Shown here piece by piece: positions 40,921-53,764 of a stretch of DNA of 64,000 nt (its first letter is position 1; the number at the start of each line of letters is the position of its first letter). The translations under genes were made by a program, and so were the position numbers. The notes under the pieces were generated by a model. That model did no database searches, was not told the DNA's origin, and saw only the letters and a list, made by a program, of their open reading frames with translations. Origin of the DNA: Patiria pectinifera (lineage: Eukaryota; Echinodermata; Asteroidea; Valvatida; Asterinidae); assembly GCA_029964075.1 (NCBI GenBank), contig CM057129.1, positions 19,087,430 to 19,151,429 on the forward strand, written 5' to 3'.

Positions 40921-43560
40921 GTTTTGAAGAGAAAATATCTCTGAAGAAAAATGTGTAATCTCTTTGGTGAAAACTGAATAACACAGCGATTGTTGGCCTC
41001 TACTTTTGAATCCCCTCATGCAAAGTTGTTCTTGTCATGTGGATTAATTGTCTTTGTGACTTTGAAACATTGCAAATCATAATACACATCTAGTCAATAT
41101 CTATGTTGGTTCATTTTCCTGCCAACTAAGTTGGTACAAATACGGGTTCTTTTCCATCGTAAACAGTCTGGAGGCTGGCTGCCCTTATATGCTGTACCTC
41201 TTTCCTGTTTGAGTAAATCTTTCACCGAGAGCTTGGTCTTCTATGATTCCTTCAGGCCACTTTTTTTCCCCTGTGTCCCTTTCTGTTGCCTTGATGAATT
41301 TGCCCTGCTATTGTGTCATTGTGTAAGTTGTTTTGCCTGACAAAATGACCAAATATTGCAATATGATCAAATATGGCAATTAATTTCTCAAGGGTGTTAC
41401 TGTTGCTCTATTGCATACTCCAATAAATATCACTTTCAAACAAATGTTTGATGTGAAGTGTAAAATCTCTTTAAAATGCTACTTTGACACAAAGTATGGC
41501 TTCTCTCAATGACCAAATCTTGGTCGGCAGCTAAATTTTCTGTGAAGCTACTGGACAAGCATTATCAGATAGTGATTTTGCTGTGGATTATTTCTCTTCT
41601 CATTACAACTGCAACTTCTCGAGGAATCTAAGAAAGCAATTGCAAGAATGTAAAAAGAAAATAGTTTTTAATTTAACTGGGTTTTAACAATTGTGTAACA
41701 TGGTGCACAACTCAAAAACAAAAACAAAAAGAAAATTTTAATACTGGTTGATAAAACAAGTCATTATTAGAAGCCCCCCCCCATTTTTCGAAGCGTGAAA
41801 CACCTCATAGTTAGGTTTGAATGATGAAGATCTAATTTCCTATTAGTGAGAACTTTTTTTTCAGCTAAAGCTGTAATATGAAATGTTTGTTGTGTGGTGT
41901 CTGAACACATGAAGAGCATATAAATTTCCAAAATGCGATATATGTACGCCATTGTCTTCCCTTTGAGAATCCTACTCTCCCCTGACTGCCCAAAAGCAGT
42001 TTCAACAGCTGTTATAGGGTGTCCCTCCAAAAACGCATCAGTTACAAAAACTGTGATAATGAACAATCAAGAAACTATGATGATAAACTTTGGCAGTGTA
42101 TAGTGCACTTGACCATTAGCTTTGATTGGATACCAATTGCAATTTATGTTCTTTCCGGTTGGCTGAGCAATCTTTTTTTAACTGATGTACGATAAAATGA
42201 AAATTGCCGCATTTGGACATGTGGAGGGATTTGGAGAATAGGCAAAAAGACTTCCAAATAACTGTTGATAAGGCAGTGTCATGAAGTCTGTCTTCTTTAG
42301 ACATTTTTAAAGAGTGATAAAAGTTAAGATTCAATCAATTTTTTGTTTCTGTTGGAAGCAGGTTATTGAATTTTATGTTAGATGTGAAATCCAGATAACC
42401 AATGCTTCTAAAATGTGGCAGTGGGCATTTCAGACTACTTAAGTCAAACAATGAATACTCGGGCATCCGGAAAAGGATCAACTTACAATTGGTGTCATAT
42501 TGAAGCTAATGCCCTCTAGCGCATCTTGCAAAACCAAATTTATATGATGACAATATTACGTTTTCCTACAATCCCATTACAATTTGCTAAAATTGTAACT
42601 GTTGCCATTTTTTACGGGGCACCCTCAGTCCCTGTATACTTAAACTGATCTTAAGAACACAATAAAGCCCAAAATTAAGTTTGGAAGCAGCTGTGCACAA
42701 TTTGCACAGGTCTGCTATTATCATTTTGATTTTTAATTCCGTCCTTCAATATTAACACCACGTTAGCGTCTGGATCTGTATTGTATTATAGTGTATTTAT
42801 TAACTAAAAATCAATAAATCATAGGGTGCCTGCAAGTAGCTCACCAGGATCCACTCTGTTAAGGGAGACGTTAGCTATGACAGCCAGACTAATCGAACAT
42901 TCAACCGCGGGCTATCACGATCCTCACGTGACGTCTGTAGGCGCGGCCATAGCCACTGACAAAACGCCCATTTCAGACTGGGCTAAGTTTGAGATTTACT
43001 GCTTTTTAGTCAGTTGCAAAAGTAAAAAAAAGTTGGGCTGGAATTATAGCCTCTAAAGTTGAAATTAAATAAATAATGACCCTTTTCCTTGAAATAAGTT
43101 GATTTTTGGGTCCGCTCAATGTTTTCGCTGTTCGGCTGCCAACTTTTTCGTTTCTTGGAATGAACAACACACGTACATTTTCATGTGACCTGTTCCCACC
43201 ACTGAGTCTGCTCCTTGAGCAGTTTCTGTGGTGGCTGACTCGAGTGAGCCCCTAGAATGACATCAGAATTAATGTAACGGCAACAGGCTAACATTATAGG
43301 CATCGATCTGGGTGAGCTACAATGTACTCAAACGTACCCTAAGAGTGCAGGGACAGTTTTCGGTGCTTATACAGTGAGTAATTGGCAGGACACTTTTGGG
43401 CGCTACAGTGACTATAAAGTTGAAATAAAATATGCAGGTCTGTACCAGGATGGGTGCTAATACATATATGTACATGTACCTTTGAAACGTGTTATTTGTA
43501 CAGACAAATTATGTTTTTGTTGTGCAATTTATAGCTTGCATACATTTTGCTTGAACAGTT
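40921..43560. other. Non-coding, no gene identified
   Basis: The only open frame of note (42,826-43,056) has no recognisable domain. An imperfect hairpin built from CCACCACTGA and its complement lies near 43,198-43,236. Confidence 0.4.
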
Positions 43561-43579
43561 TAAGTCTTTTTACAGCTTG

Positions 43580-43815
43580 CAATATTAGGTTTTGCCCATC
43601 ACCGACATATAACACTGTCTACTCAGTGTGTTACCCCCAAGTGAAAGTTAAACAATCTCACGTGCTCGGTGGTCGAGTGGTAAGACGTCTGCTCAACACA
43701 GCAGAAGGTTGTGGGTTCGATTCCCACCCGAGTGCTTTTGCTGACTTTCACTCGGGGTGTAACACCACTGAGTATACAGTGTTTATACGTCGATGAAGAG
43801 CAACACCTAATATTG
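43580..43815. mobile_element. Palindromic MITE carrying a tRNA-like core
   Basis: The ends CAATATTAGGTTTTGC and GCAACACCTAATATTG are inverted copies. Inner arms ACACTGTCTACTCAGTGTG and CACTGAGTATACAGTGT, and CAAGTGAAAGT and ACTTTCACTCGG, continue the inversion for about 75 bp. A tRNA-like segment fills the centre. Relatives lie at 10,285 and 10,891-11,033. Confidence 0.85.
43662..43735 (+). other. tRNA-like sequence, 74 nt, inside the MITE
   Basis: It folds as a near cloverleaf. The acceptor GTGCTCGG pairs with CCGAGTGC with two wobble pairs, the D arm has a 3-bp GTC/GAC stem, the anticodon arm is TCTGC/GCAGA and the T arm is GTGGG-TTCGATT-CCCAC. The A box (GGTCGAGTGGT) and B box (GGTTCGATTCC) are intact. 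The anticodon loop has 8 bases and no U at the usual position 33, so I do not call it a functional tRNA gene. No CCA is encoded. Confidence 0.65.
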
Positions 43816-44076
43816 ACGCAAATTCCATCTTATGAATAGTCTTTAAAACTGGATATGAACACTCCCCGATAGAAACGATACACGACACTCATTTGAAAAT
43901 CCTCTGTACAGGCCTGGCATATCTTTCAAAAGTAAAGGCCTCATTGGCCTACCGGTACATGTAGGTTGGCGGTAACTTAGCTTTATATATGATTAGTTGC
44001 ACAATTCCTCAAAAATTTGCTTACTAAAATATCTGTTAAATAAAGGCACAAATTTTGTTTGTGGTCTTTCTATTTT

Positions 44077-44458
44077 ATTTTATAACACCTCACCCACAGA
44101 TTCTGTGTCTTGATTGGCCGAGAGCAGGTCACATGGTACTTTCTATTTTTGCTATCTCTCTGTGCACGGCCAAAATTACTATACCCGTAGCAACCAAAGA
44201 ACTATACCATTAGCAACGAAAGTACTATACCCATGGCACGGCATTTGTGTGCAAATGCATGCTGGTGTGCGCGTATTGTTTGAGAGCGCGCCACAGAGTT
44301 GGGTTCAAACACTTTGTGAAGAGGTGGTTTGGAAGAGAGAAATACATTTCCCAGCAATTTTATATTGGAATTGAATTTTATTGTAACTGTGTTCAGATTT
44401 AAATAATTTAAAGTATTAAAACCAAGCAGAATCTGTGGGTGAAGTGTTATAAAACAAA
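44077..44458. mobile_element. Inverted-repeat element, about 380 bp
   Basis: TTTATAACACCTCACCCACAG at the left and CTGTGGGTGAAGTGTTATAAA at the right are inverted with one mismatch. There is no coding sequence inside. Confidence 0.7.
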
Positions 44459-44476
44459 TATTGACTGCTCTATCAT

Positions 44477-44592
44477 GTGGTGTAGCAAAAAAAGCCTCGG
44501 TGATCCACGGAGCATTCTATTTTCCCTCGGCTTCGCCTCTGGAAAATAGAATGCCCATGGATCACCTCGGGAGGCTAGTTTTACTACACCAC
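44477..44592. repeat. Long hairpin, about 50-bp arms
   Basis: GTGGTGTAGCAAAAAAAGCC..GATCCACGG..GCATTCTATTTTCC pairs with GGAAAATAGAATGC..CCATGGATCACC..GGCTAGTTTTACTACACCAC across a loop of about 10 bases. It is adjacent to the previous element and may be part of the same insertion. Confidence 0.85.
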
Positions 44593-45539
44593 TCGAAGCA
44601 GCCCATATTTGTATATTATTTTATATTTATATTTTTAAATGTTATTTACATTTCTGTAATTGAAAATGATATTATTGTCCTTTTTATTTTAATTTATCAC
44701 TTGTCTGTACAATCTGTTGAAAAGCACTGATTATACAGTGTCCGTAACTATAGTAGGAAATTATGCCGATGCGAATTCCATCCAAAGTCAAATACTGACA
44801 AAGTGTAATTTTTCTAATGATGAGTGGAAAGAGAGCCACATGTTTGCAATTGTAGTGGCTTGGTGTGGTATGTTGCAGAACTTTGGAAGTGGATTGCATT
44901 AGAATTCCTGGTGTCATATTTACAGGACAAAAAAAAAGTATAGACAAAACTCTGAAAATGAAAAGTATGCTAACAATTTCACAAATATGTCTAAAAATAG
45001 GGAAATTGTTCAAGCTATATCATATGTTGACCAATTATAATGCTCTAGCACGTCAATGCCATACGATGTATTTACTAATGTGGGGCGTTTATTGCTCAAT
45101 ATACATGTACATGGCACTCAACTACAAAGCTGAAGACACCATGGAGCATTTGGTCTTGTAGAACGCTATGCCCAACACCATGGGAGTCTTACAATATTGA
45201 TCCGATTTCGTACCAGAGGCCATCTGCCCATTCACTGCTATGGTTATGTACCATGATCAAAGCAGGGTACATTGAAAATAAAAGTGAAGTTGGCTTCCTT
45301 GGTGCGTGCAAGTTATTACACATTATTGGTGTACAATGCCATATTTATTGACAAGATGGTTTTTATGCCTTAGTTAGATACATATACATGTAAGCCATTG
45401 ACTGCATCTTAGTGTCGAGACATGATATGAATGTGCAGTATTTTGGTGTAAAGTGAAAACTTTACCTGGGTTACAGCCAAATGTACTTATATGCAAATTG
45501 TGAACATGTTTGATCTGGCAAGGATTCTAAAGAATAAGT

Positions 45540-46740
45540 AAGCAGTGTATGCAGCTGTGTCATTGCAATTGCTTCTTCAGGGAGTTTGGACCCTGCCAGT
45601 GCCAACCAAAGGGTCTCGATCTCAGGGTGACAAGTTTACACTGTGCAGTGGAAATGATCGAAGGTGAACTTTGTGCCATCACTGATCAACACAAGGCGTT
45701 GATGCACGGTGGAAGATTTGTCTCTAAAGAAACACGACAGAGCTCTTCACGTACAGTTTAAGTTAGCAGGGAAATGACAGTGACGTACAGCTCATCAGAT
45801 CCTGGTCCACTTCTATTATGTAGAAGAACACCTGCAGTATTAGAAATCCAGGATAAGCGTAACTGGATGATATGCAAGAAACTTGGCATGAACACCTGCA
45901 GACTCAACTAGGCCTGAACTGATTGCAAGAAGTACAAGCTGCCCCTTGCTTACACAGCTAAATGGGTAACTGTACATACGCCTAGTGGGATGGTTGTTTT
46001 TCCCTGAGCTGTCACATCGGTAATCCTGCCGAACCCCACTAACAGTGAAACAGATAAGCATCTAGTTGGGCTGTTAGAGATGTCTGTATCCTAGGATACT
46101 GCAAAGCCAGAGTTGATGTTAATCTGAGCATGCTTGTACATCAGAGATTCTTCCATTGAAGTGGCTCGATACAAACTGTACGTGTACATGTTTTCCTGAG
46201 CTGTAGAGACGTTGCAGAGACAAAACTGGAAAGTTTGCAGCAGAACATGGCATACATGCATGTCAGTGGTCCTGAATTTAGTTCTAATGACGTTTTCTGA
46301 GCTCAATGCATAGCAGTGACTCCACTCAGTAACCTCCAACATTGCAGTGGGACATCTGATACAGCAGCTTTTTGTGTACGTATGTCCTGGGTTAGATTGA
46401 GTTGTGGGTCACTCTGCAGAAATCCACCGAACCTGAAACTTTGCAGCAGGACTTGGCATAGATGATCAAGGATTCAGTTCTGATAGTGATGTTTTCTGAT
46501 GAGCTCTTCGGCATTACAGAGACTCAGCTAGATCGAGACCCTTAAACGATGCAGTGGCACGTGGCATAAAGGCGAGCTGCTTATAATTAGTACAGAGTTT
46601 AAAAGAGGAGGCGTCTGATCCTTGGAATAACCCAACATCAGGGTGATGGCAGGTACGTATCAGTATCCGGCTGTCGGTGAAGGCGTAATCCTCTACTCTC
46701 GTTCGGGACTGAAGCTTTACATGATATGCATAATTCATCT
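45540..46740. repeat. Diverged dispersed modules of unknown type
   Basis: A motif like AACTTTGCAGCAGGACTTGGCAT recurs irregularly near 45,870, 46,225, 46,440 and 46,545, with a further copy near 49,905. A 75-bp block with GGAATAACCCAACATCAGGGTG at 46,614-46,690 recurs at 48,053-48,118. There is no coding support. Confidence 0.5.
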
Positions 46741-47491
46741 TGGGCTTTTATTCAAAAGAAAAGTAAGATTCTTATAAATAACAGTTTAATATTTGATCCA
46801 GCAGCATTTAAATTTCTTGCTGTTTATACTTCATTGAACCAAAGCATTTAAGCTGTTATAATTTTAGCATATATGTATATTTTGGTGCTCACTTTTCATT
46901 GGGATGAATTCTTTTTAATGGATACTTTACATAGAAGTTACTTTTGATGGAAATTGCATCCGGTTGGTGTAATGTTAATGTAAAGTTTTTTGTAATGACA
47001 TGGTTATTCTCAATTTTAACCCTCCTGCTGTTTCAACAAACACAGACAATAAAAAAAAAGAATCCTCTTCACCAGCCATGCTTTTTACACAAGCTACATG
47101 TAGTCACCAACAGTCAGATCATATTTTATGCAAGCAAGCATGTGACCAGTCAAATTTAGTCAGCAGACAAGAAGTAGGTACAGCTGTCTTATCAATCACC
47201 TACAGTCAAAGCATAGCTGCAACAAGTTACATAATCAGTCACAGCCAGTCAATCCTGCCTTATGTTGGCTGGGAGCTGTTAACTGTTGAAAACAGTAACT
47301 TGATTGATTTTGACTGAAAGGACAACTTTTTAACAGAATGTATGTTTGCGTAGGAGGGTTAACGTTGTTTTTTGCCGGAATTTGCCCTTCACTGATTACG
47401 GCAGTGGAGGGCAAAATGCAGTGAAATTTTGGCTTGATACCAGTAGGTGTTCAGACTAAATGCCTATTGTAAAAACTAATTAGATGCATTA

Positions 47492-47647
47492 CAGTGGCGT
47501 ATATTAAGCTGAGTGGTGGTGGGGGGGGGGGGTAGGCAGCCCCCTGGCAGCATTTGACGGTGTCATAAAAAACAATAAAAACAAAGTCTTTTTAAGAGCT
47601 TTTAAGGTGCTTCAGACATCGCCCCCCACAAAAGATATACGCTACTG
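47492..47647. mobile_element. 156-bp MITE
   Basis: The ends CAGTGGCGTATATT and AAGATATACGCTACTG are inverted copies. ATTA occurs directly on both flanks and is a possible 4-bp target duplication. A 14-base G run and a C run lie inside. Confidence 0.75.
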
Positions 47648-48445
47648 ATTACATTCGTACATGTACAGGTATCCTAATTTTTGTTTATTTCGTTAATTAA
47701 TTCATGCACTTGTGCCTGCCAACCTACATGTACCCAACATTGATGCTTGATAACAATCAATCTTTTCTTCAAATGATTTTGGACTGAATAATCCTTTCTG
47801 TTTTAGTGGCAAACACAAGCATAGGTGCTAGTTTGTTGTATAGTCCAACCATAACGCCAAAGTCGTGTGTTGGCTACAAACTGAACACAGAAAGACATAA
47901 AGTCATAGTGAAATTTTCGTATTTAAGTGGAATTGAACATGAAAGTTCATCATGCCAATGTGGTTTTTGTTGCCTGTGAATGTGTTTTTCATGAGTGCGA
48001 TGCCATTTTCTTTGACATTTTTGGGTGGTATGTGGAAATAAGGAATAGGCGCCTAATCCTCGGAATAACCCAACATCAGGGTGACACTGGGGGTATCTCC
48101 AGCTGTCGGTGATGGCGCAAATAACCCTAAATACTTTGAACAGTTTAGGAGCCCAGTGTTAGATAATATAACTGTTTTAACTCTTCATTTTGCTTTTCAT
48201 TTGTTGCTTATTAAAGCTATACATGTACTGGACATACCGGTATGTACTTTGAATGCAAAATAAAGCCATATTTTTCTGACCATGTACCTCACTTGTTACA
48301 GTAATGAGTTCAAGGGCTTTTAAAGTTAATGTTAGTTTTCTACTGTCAGAGTCTAGCAATTTATTTATAGAGTACCGGTATGAATGGGGTTTACATTCAT
48401 TAGAAGGACTAGCCTTTTTTTAAAGAATTAAATATCCGGTGACTG

Positions 48446-48582
48446 CTCTATGTTCCGACACCCCTATGTTCCGACAACCTAGATTGTGTTACTCCCGGTT
48501 AGGGTTAGGGTTTGGAATAGGAATATGTGCAGTCGGAACATAGGGGTGTTGGAACATAGGGGTGTCGGAACATAGAGGTGTA
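48446..48582. mobile_element. Element with telomere-like core, copy 2
   Basis: TATGTTCCGACACCCC twice at the left is inverted as GGGGTGTCGGAACATA and variants three times at the right. GGTTAGGGTTAGGG lies between them. Confidence 0.8.
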
Positions 48583-50139
48583 ACCAAATATCCAACCTAT
48601 TCATAGGCACTGTAGTGTGCAAAACTGTCATGCCTAAGTCACTGTACTATGTAGCACCTGAAACAGCCAATGCACTCCCCGATGGTTTTATTGCTTCTTT
48701 ACGTTCATTGGGGAAAAAACACAATGTAGTACAAGTGCTGATGGAATTAACATTTATTTAAAACTATGACCAGGAAGGAATGCATAAAATAATGTCATTT
48801 TCTTTTATAATACAAAATAAGTCAGCTGATGCCGTTTTCCTAGAAGAACTTTTGTGTTCACTGTAATTTTAGCATTTAAGGTATTTGCCTTTTAACAATG
48901 TCTTTTTGGGCAAATAAAATTTCCTAATTATTTGAGCTAATTATATTTAAAATATAAACAGGAGGTCATTGGTTCACTCCCAGCTGAGTATTAGCAAGGG
49001 ATTTTGTTTCCTTCCAAGCTCTTAGAAAGCACTGATGTACGGTACATGTACACATACCCACACTGACAAACTATCAAAGTCATAAAACAGGTCTTCATCA
49101 TTCAATCCATTACCTTTGAATTAGGCCTACCTTTCGCATCCGTTGAATATTGCCCCCTGCAGTTTTTAAGGTCGTTCGCGTAATAGCTACTAACAGGTAC
49201 AGAAATAGTCTTAAATGTATTTAATGTTCTGTTGTTTATAATGAATGATTCCATGGCAAACTGTCTTGGCCAAATCTTGTCCACGTGACCATCATGAAAG
49301 ATTATAGAGACACCCCTCTTGATATTCTTGGCAGGTTAATATTTTGATTCCGAGGAAGTGCAGTTGAACCCTTTAATATATCTTTCACCTTGCCTCTTGT
49401 ATTTTCTTTGCTGTCCTTAACTTCAACACATTTGCAAACGTCTTGAGGAAAGCCTCTGATACAGAATCTTGACAGAGTAAAACTGGCTTTTGATGATGCC
49501 AAGTTGCCTACAATCCTATGCATCTCATGTTCTTTGAGAAGATAAGACTGTTCTTGCCATTAAATCCTGGAATTAATCATGACAGGGCCAACACATGTAT
49601 CTCCACGGGAAACAAAAGGGGACGCTGCACCATTATGCCAACAATGCTGTGTTATTTTGATAAGTTTTTACCAATTGCAGAATACGTATTTTTGGCTCTG
49701 CACTGCCACTTTGTTTTTGCAGAACCTGAAAATATAATCCTTTGACTACCGGTACATGTGTAGCCTTTAAGCAGCGAAACTACACTGTAATTTACAGCTC
49801 TTGGTGCAGTTTACAACTGTTCAATATATTTTGCTGACAAACACCAATGAGGAACAGAGTGATATGATAACATGTCATGTAGATACCCTGGATAACTGGA
49901 TAACTTGCAGATGGTGTGCAAGGAACTTGTCATAATTGCCTGTCGATACAGCTAGGCATAATATGACGGATTGATCTGTTTTGAATCTGCATGAATACCA
50001 CTGAATGAGTAGCACATCAATGGAGCTTGGTATGGTATACCTGCCCGATGGAGAAGGTGGGATTAGCTGTGCATGGATCTTTCATCTTGCCAAAGGAATC
50101 AAACTAATGGCAATATACTTGGCTTGGTAATACACTGTA
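48583..50139. other. Non-coding, no gene identified
   Basis: Short frames at 49,302-49,523 (-) and 49,518-49,745 (+) show no recognisable domain. Confidence 0.35.
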
Positions 50140-50870
50140 GCCATTTGTTTGATAGAATTTTATGTGGAGGAGAATGCAAATTAAAATAGCTTTGTCCCCC
50201 CCCCCCAAATACTGGATTTTTTTTAGACCTGTTTCAAGAGGCCTTTTTTTCACGAGTGCCCCTTTTTAACATAGAGTGAACGTCTTCAATTGAAAAGCAC
50301 CACCAATCATCCGATAATGTGGGATGACATTATCAATGGACAAGTGTCCAGCCTGTTAACACTTTAGGCACTTCAATGCTTTGCATTCTTTTGCCAAACA
50401 GCCAATGGTACCACATCCGGCACAGGTGCGTACCTGGCCCGTCTGAGAAATCCAGGCATTGCGATCTCCTATTCTGATGACCGACGGGATGTTCCATGTG
50501 ATCCTCATTCTTCACCGATGGTTTCTTTTGAAGACAGTGGGCTCATGCAGAAAGTTGCAGAAACGTCCCCCTAACACCTGACCATATCAGGACAGAATTG
50601 AGCGGACCACATTGTCGTCCATATCTAAAGATACATATTTCACCGTGACGACAGTGATGCCATTAAAGTCGGTCAGCTGACATCCGTTGAGAGCCTCTAA
50701 TTTTGGAACAGAGTCTTGAACTTGATGACTTGAACTTGACATCGAAACAGTTGCCAGGCAACTGCTGGGCAGCAGAAAGGTGGTCCTTGGTTGAAATTCC
50801 CCCCTTACGCAGTTTCTGGAACAGCTAAGTAAATTTTGCAGAGAGAAATTAAATAAATTAATCATACGAA
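50140..50870 (-). pseudogene. LINE ORF1-like fragment with zinc knuckles, copy 1
   Basis: On the - strand the frames give an RRM-like block (GITVVTVKYVSLDMDDNVVR, then ILS, a stop and YGQVL), RITWNIPSVIRIGDRNAW and QVRTCAGCGTIGCLAKEC followed by LKC and QAGH. The last are Cys knuckles like those of LINE ORF1 / ZCCHC3-type proteins. A frameshift near 50,715 and in-frame stops break it. Homologous DNA lies at 52,385-53,110. Confidence 0.6.
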
Positions 50871-52224
50871 ATTAATTAAATAAAAATAATCAGAAAAGTT
50901 TGTAAATTATTGTAAAAGCAAACATGAATGCCCCAATATTTAATGGAAATAAAAAATCATTAGCTGTAACTGTACAATTTAAGTACATGTATTTACAAAG
51001 TGTGTGCAACTTGAAGAATTTACCAAGATTTACAGGAATCTTGCAAAATTAAATATACAAAATTCCAAGTCATACTCAGACAGTCAGTGAAAACAAAACT
51101 AAGAGAATGCAGAACAAAAAGCAGATCACTAACGAAAGCAACGCTTGGTCTCAACAATCTTAATACAGAGTGTGTTTTTTTGTCACGTTTCTTTCTGAGC
51201 AGATCAAATGCTTCAGGTTACTTTTTAATTTAAGCAGGATGTCAACATTGGAGTCTATATTGTTAATCGAAATGACGCAGCGTGTATTCCATATGACATT
51301 CAGAAGTTTCGCAATGAGAATCAATGCAGCAGTGTTACTTACGTTCTCCCCAAACCAAGAATTCTATTACAGTCGTTAAGAAAGAAGCACGTTCCCAGTG
51401 AATGTTATAGTTAAATTTGAAACAAGAGAAGTGTGAAGTTGTTAGTGGACAAGTTGTACAGACTGTCCTTTTTTGGCTCTGTACTACAGTAGTTGAGGAA
51501 AACTCTTTGATTCAAATGCAAATGTCAAGGTAAATTAGCAATTCCGAAGAAGAAACTTATAGCAAGAAATTTTTAAACAGAGTAAATAATGAGCAGGGAA
51601 ACTAAACAAAATGAATCATGCGAAAGAATTAAATATATACATTGTACTTCTACGTATCCTAAAATGTTGCGAAATTATGAGAAGAGCAAAAAATGAGGGA
51701 AACCCCCCAAAAAAGAAGGGAAATAAAAAAAAATGTAACTGTACAGATGTCTACAACGTATGTCCTAGTAATTGACCGAGATTCACATGGATCTCAAAAT
51801 ATAAAAAAAATCTTGAATAAAATTAAATCAGCGAGAATTATACAAAACAAAGCAGGTCCATAAGCAAAGCAAATAAGCAAAGCTTGTTCTCAACAATTTT
51901 ACAAATTGCGTTATTAGGATGCAGCTTCTGGAAATCTTTATCTTCTATTCTGTTTCTTTCAAAGCAAATGAAACGCTTCAGGCTACTTTTGAATCTTAGC
52001 AGGATATCAACATTGTAGTCAATAAAGCGAAATGGCACATCGAGAATTCTAAATGACTTTCAGAAGTTTTGCAATGAAAAATCAGGACAGTAGTGTTGCT
52101 AACAATTCCCCATGAAACCAAGAATTCTAGTAGGATCGCTGAGAAAGAAGTGATTGTTCCCAGTGATTTTTTTTTCAGAATATGCTCTACAAATAGCCAG
52201 GAGGGTAGTGTCTTAATACATTAC
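50871..52224. repeat. Flanking part of the 50-53 kb duplication
   Basis: 51,140-51,410 and 51,880-52,165 are diverged copies of each other; both hold GCTTCAGG..ACTTTT, AGCAGGAT.TCAACATTG and CCAAGAATTCTA. 51,000-51,145 recurs at 53,211-53,365. No coding sequence is recognised. It is perhaps the 5' untranslated part of the LINE. Confidence 0.6.
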
Positions 52225-52372
52225 AAATTCTTGCTTAAAGTGCCAAAATTCTTGCTTAAAGTGCCAAAATTCTTGCTTCAAGTGCCAATATTCTTGCTTA
52301 AAGTTAAAAAATCTTGCTACAGGTGCCAATATTCTTGCTTCAAGTGCCAATATTCTTGCTTGACTGTAGGCT
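52225..52372. repeat. 21-bp minisatellite, second locus
   Basis: About seven units of TTCTTGCTTAAAGTGCCAAA and TTCTTGCTTCAAGTGCCAAT, the same family as at 34 kb, in the same orientation. Confidence 0.9.
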
Positions 52373-52384
52373 AGCCATAAGTTT

Positions 52385-53110
52385 GATAGAATTTTAATGT
52401 GGAGGAGATTGCAAATTATAATACCTTTGTCGCCCCCCCCCCTTCTGGAAATTTGTTAGACCTGTTTCAAGAGGACTTTTTTTCACGACTGCCCCCTTTT
52501 AACATAGACTGAACGTCTTCAATTGAAAAGCACCACCAATCATCCGATAATGTCGGATGACATTATTATTGGACAAGTGTCCAGCCTGTTAACACTTTAG
52601 GCACTTCAATGCTTTGCTTCAATGGTACCACATCAGGCACAGGTGCGTACCTGGCTCGGCTGAGAAATCCAGGCATTGCGATCTCCTATTCTGATGACCG
52701 AAGGGATGTTCCATGTGATCCTCATTCTACACCGATGGTTTCCTTTGAAGACAGTGGGCTCATGTGGAAGGTTGCAGAAACGTCCCTCTAACACCTGACC
52801 GTATCAGGACAGAATTGAGCGGACCACATTGTCGTCCATATCTACATGTAAAGACACATATTTCACCGTGACGACAGTGATGCCATCAAAGTCGGTCAGC
52901 TGACACCTGCCGAGAGCCTCTAATTTTGGGACAGACTCTCTGCACGTAGCAGAAGTTTTGAACTTGATGTCTAAACGGTTGCCAGGCAACTGCTGGGCAG
53001 GAGAAAGGTGGTCCTTGGTTGAAATTCCCACCTTACGCAGTTTCTGGAACAGCTTAAGTAAATATTGCAGAGAGAAATTAAACAAATGAATCATACGAAA
53101 TTAATCAAAT
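52385..53110 (-). pseudogene. LINE ORF1-like fragment, copy 2
   Basis: Over 85% of positions appear to match copy 1 by eye. The - strand frame is longer here: GISTKDHLSPAQQLPGNRLD, then VPKLEAL, GITVVTVKYVSL, MDDNVVRSILS, a stop and YGQVLEGRFCNLP. The stop after ILS is shared with copy 1. The second half of the knuckle region is deleted. Confidence 0.6.
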
Positions 53111-53468
53111 AAAAATGTACATAAGCTAAAAATAATCTGTAGGAATGCCCCAATATTTAATGGAAGTAGAAAAAAACATTAACTGCCACTGTACAATTTA
53201 AGTATTTACAAAGTGTGTGCAAAGAATTTACCAAGATGTACAGAAATCTTGCAAAATTAAATATACAAAGTTCCAAGTCGTACTCAGACAATCAGTGAAA
53301 ACAAAACTAAGAGAATGCAGAACACAAAGCAGATCAATAAGGAAAGCAACGCTTTCATTTTTCATTTCATTTTATACAACACCTGAATAAATCCCCGTCA
53401 TCTGATTGGTGGATCATTGATCACATTTTATTGAATTATTCGTCCCAACACACGGCGCGCGCGCCCAG

Positions 53469-53513
53469 TGCAATGGAAGTTCCTTTGCACGGTGAATAGA
53501 ACTTCCATTGCAC
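53469..53513. repeat. Hairpin next to the 3' LTR
   Basis: TGCAATGGAAGTTC and GAACTTCCATTGCA are 14-bp perfect arms with a loop of about 17 bases, just beyond a GC repeat (GCGCGCGC). Confidence 0.85.
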
Positions 53514-53758
53514 GGTGTCATTGCTGCTGGCGGTGGCACTGTTTTCAATCGAGATTACTTGATATTGTAGCGCGACAGACCGCTGCCACCATTTAGCGAA
53601 ATAAGCCGAGTCCGTTTGGCCGAAGTATACCGCCGACTTCCAATGTAGTAGCTCACAAATCAGATGGGGGAAGGGATAATTAAATAATAGACAAGGACAA
53701 AGAAACTATATTGGACACTGAAGACTGGGTTTCATGTGCCGTAATAAAAGATATAAGA

Positions 53759-53764
53759 TTTATT
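53759..53764 (-). terminator. LTR poly(A) signal AATAAA
   Basis: AATAAA on the - strand about 650 bp downstream of the LTR TATA box. It is a candidate 3' end of the retroelement RNA. Confidence 0.5.

Noticed and set aside
48960..49000. B-box-like GGTTCACTCCC near 48,970
   Set aside because: Isolated, with no A box or stems.
52609..52791. + strand 60-codon frame conserved in the copy at 50.4 kb
   Set aside because: The - strand frame over the same bases has recognisable RRM-like and Cys-knuckle features, so the + strand frame is probably its shadow.
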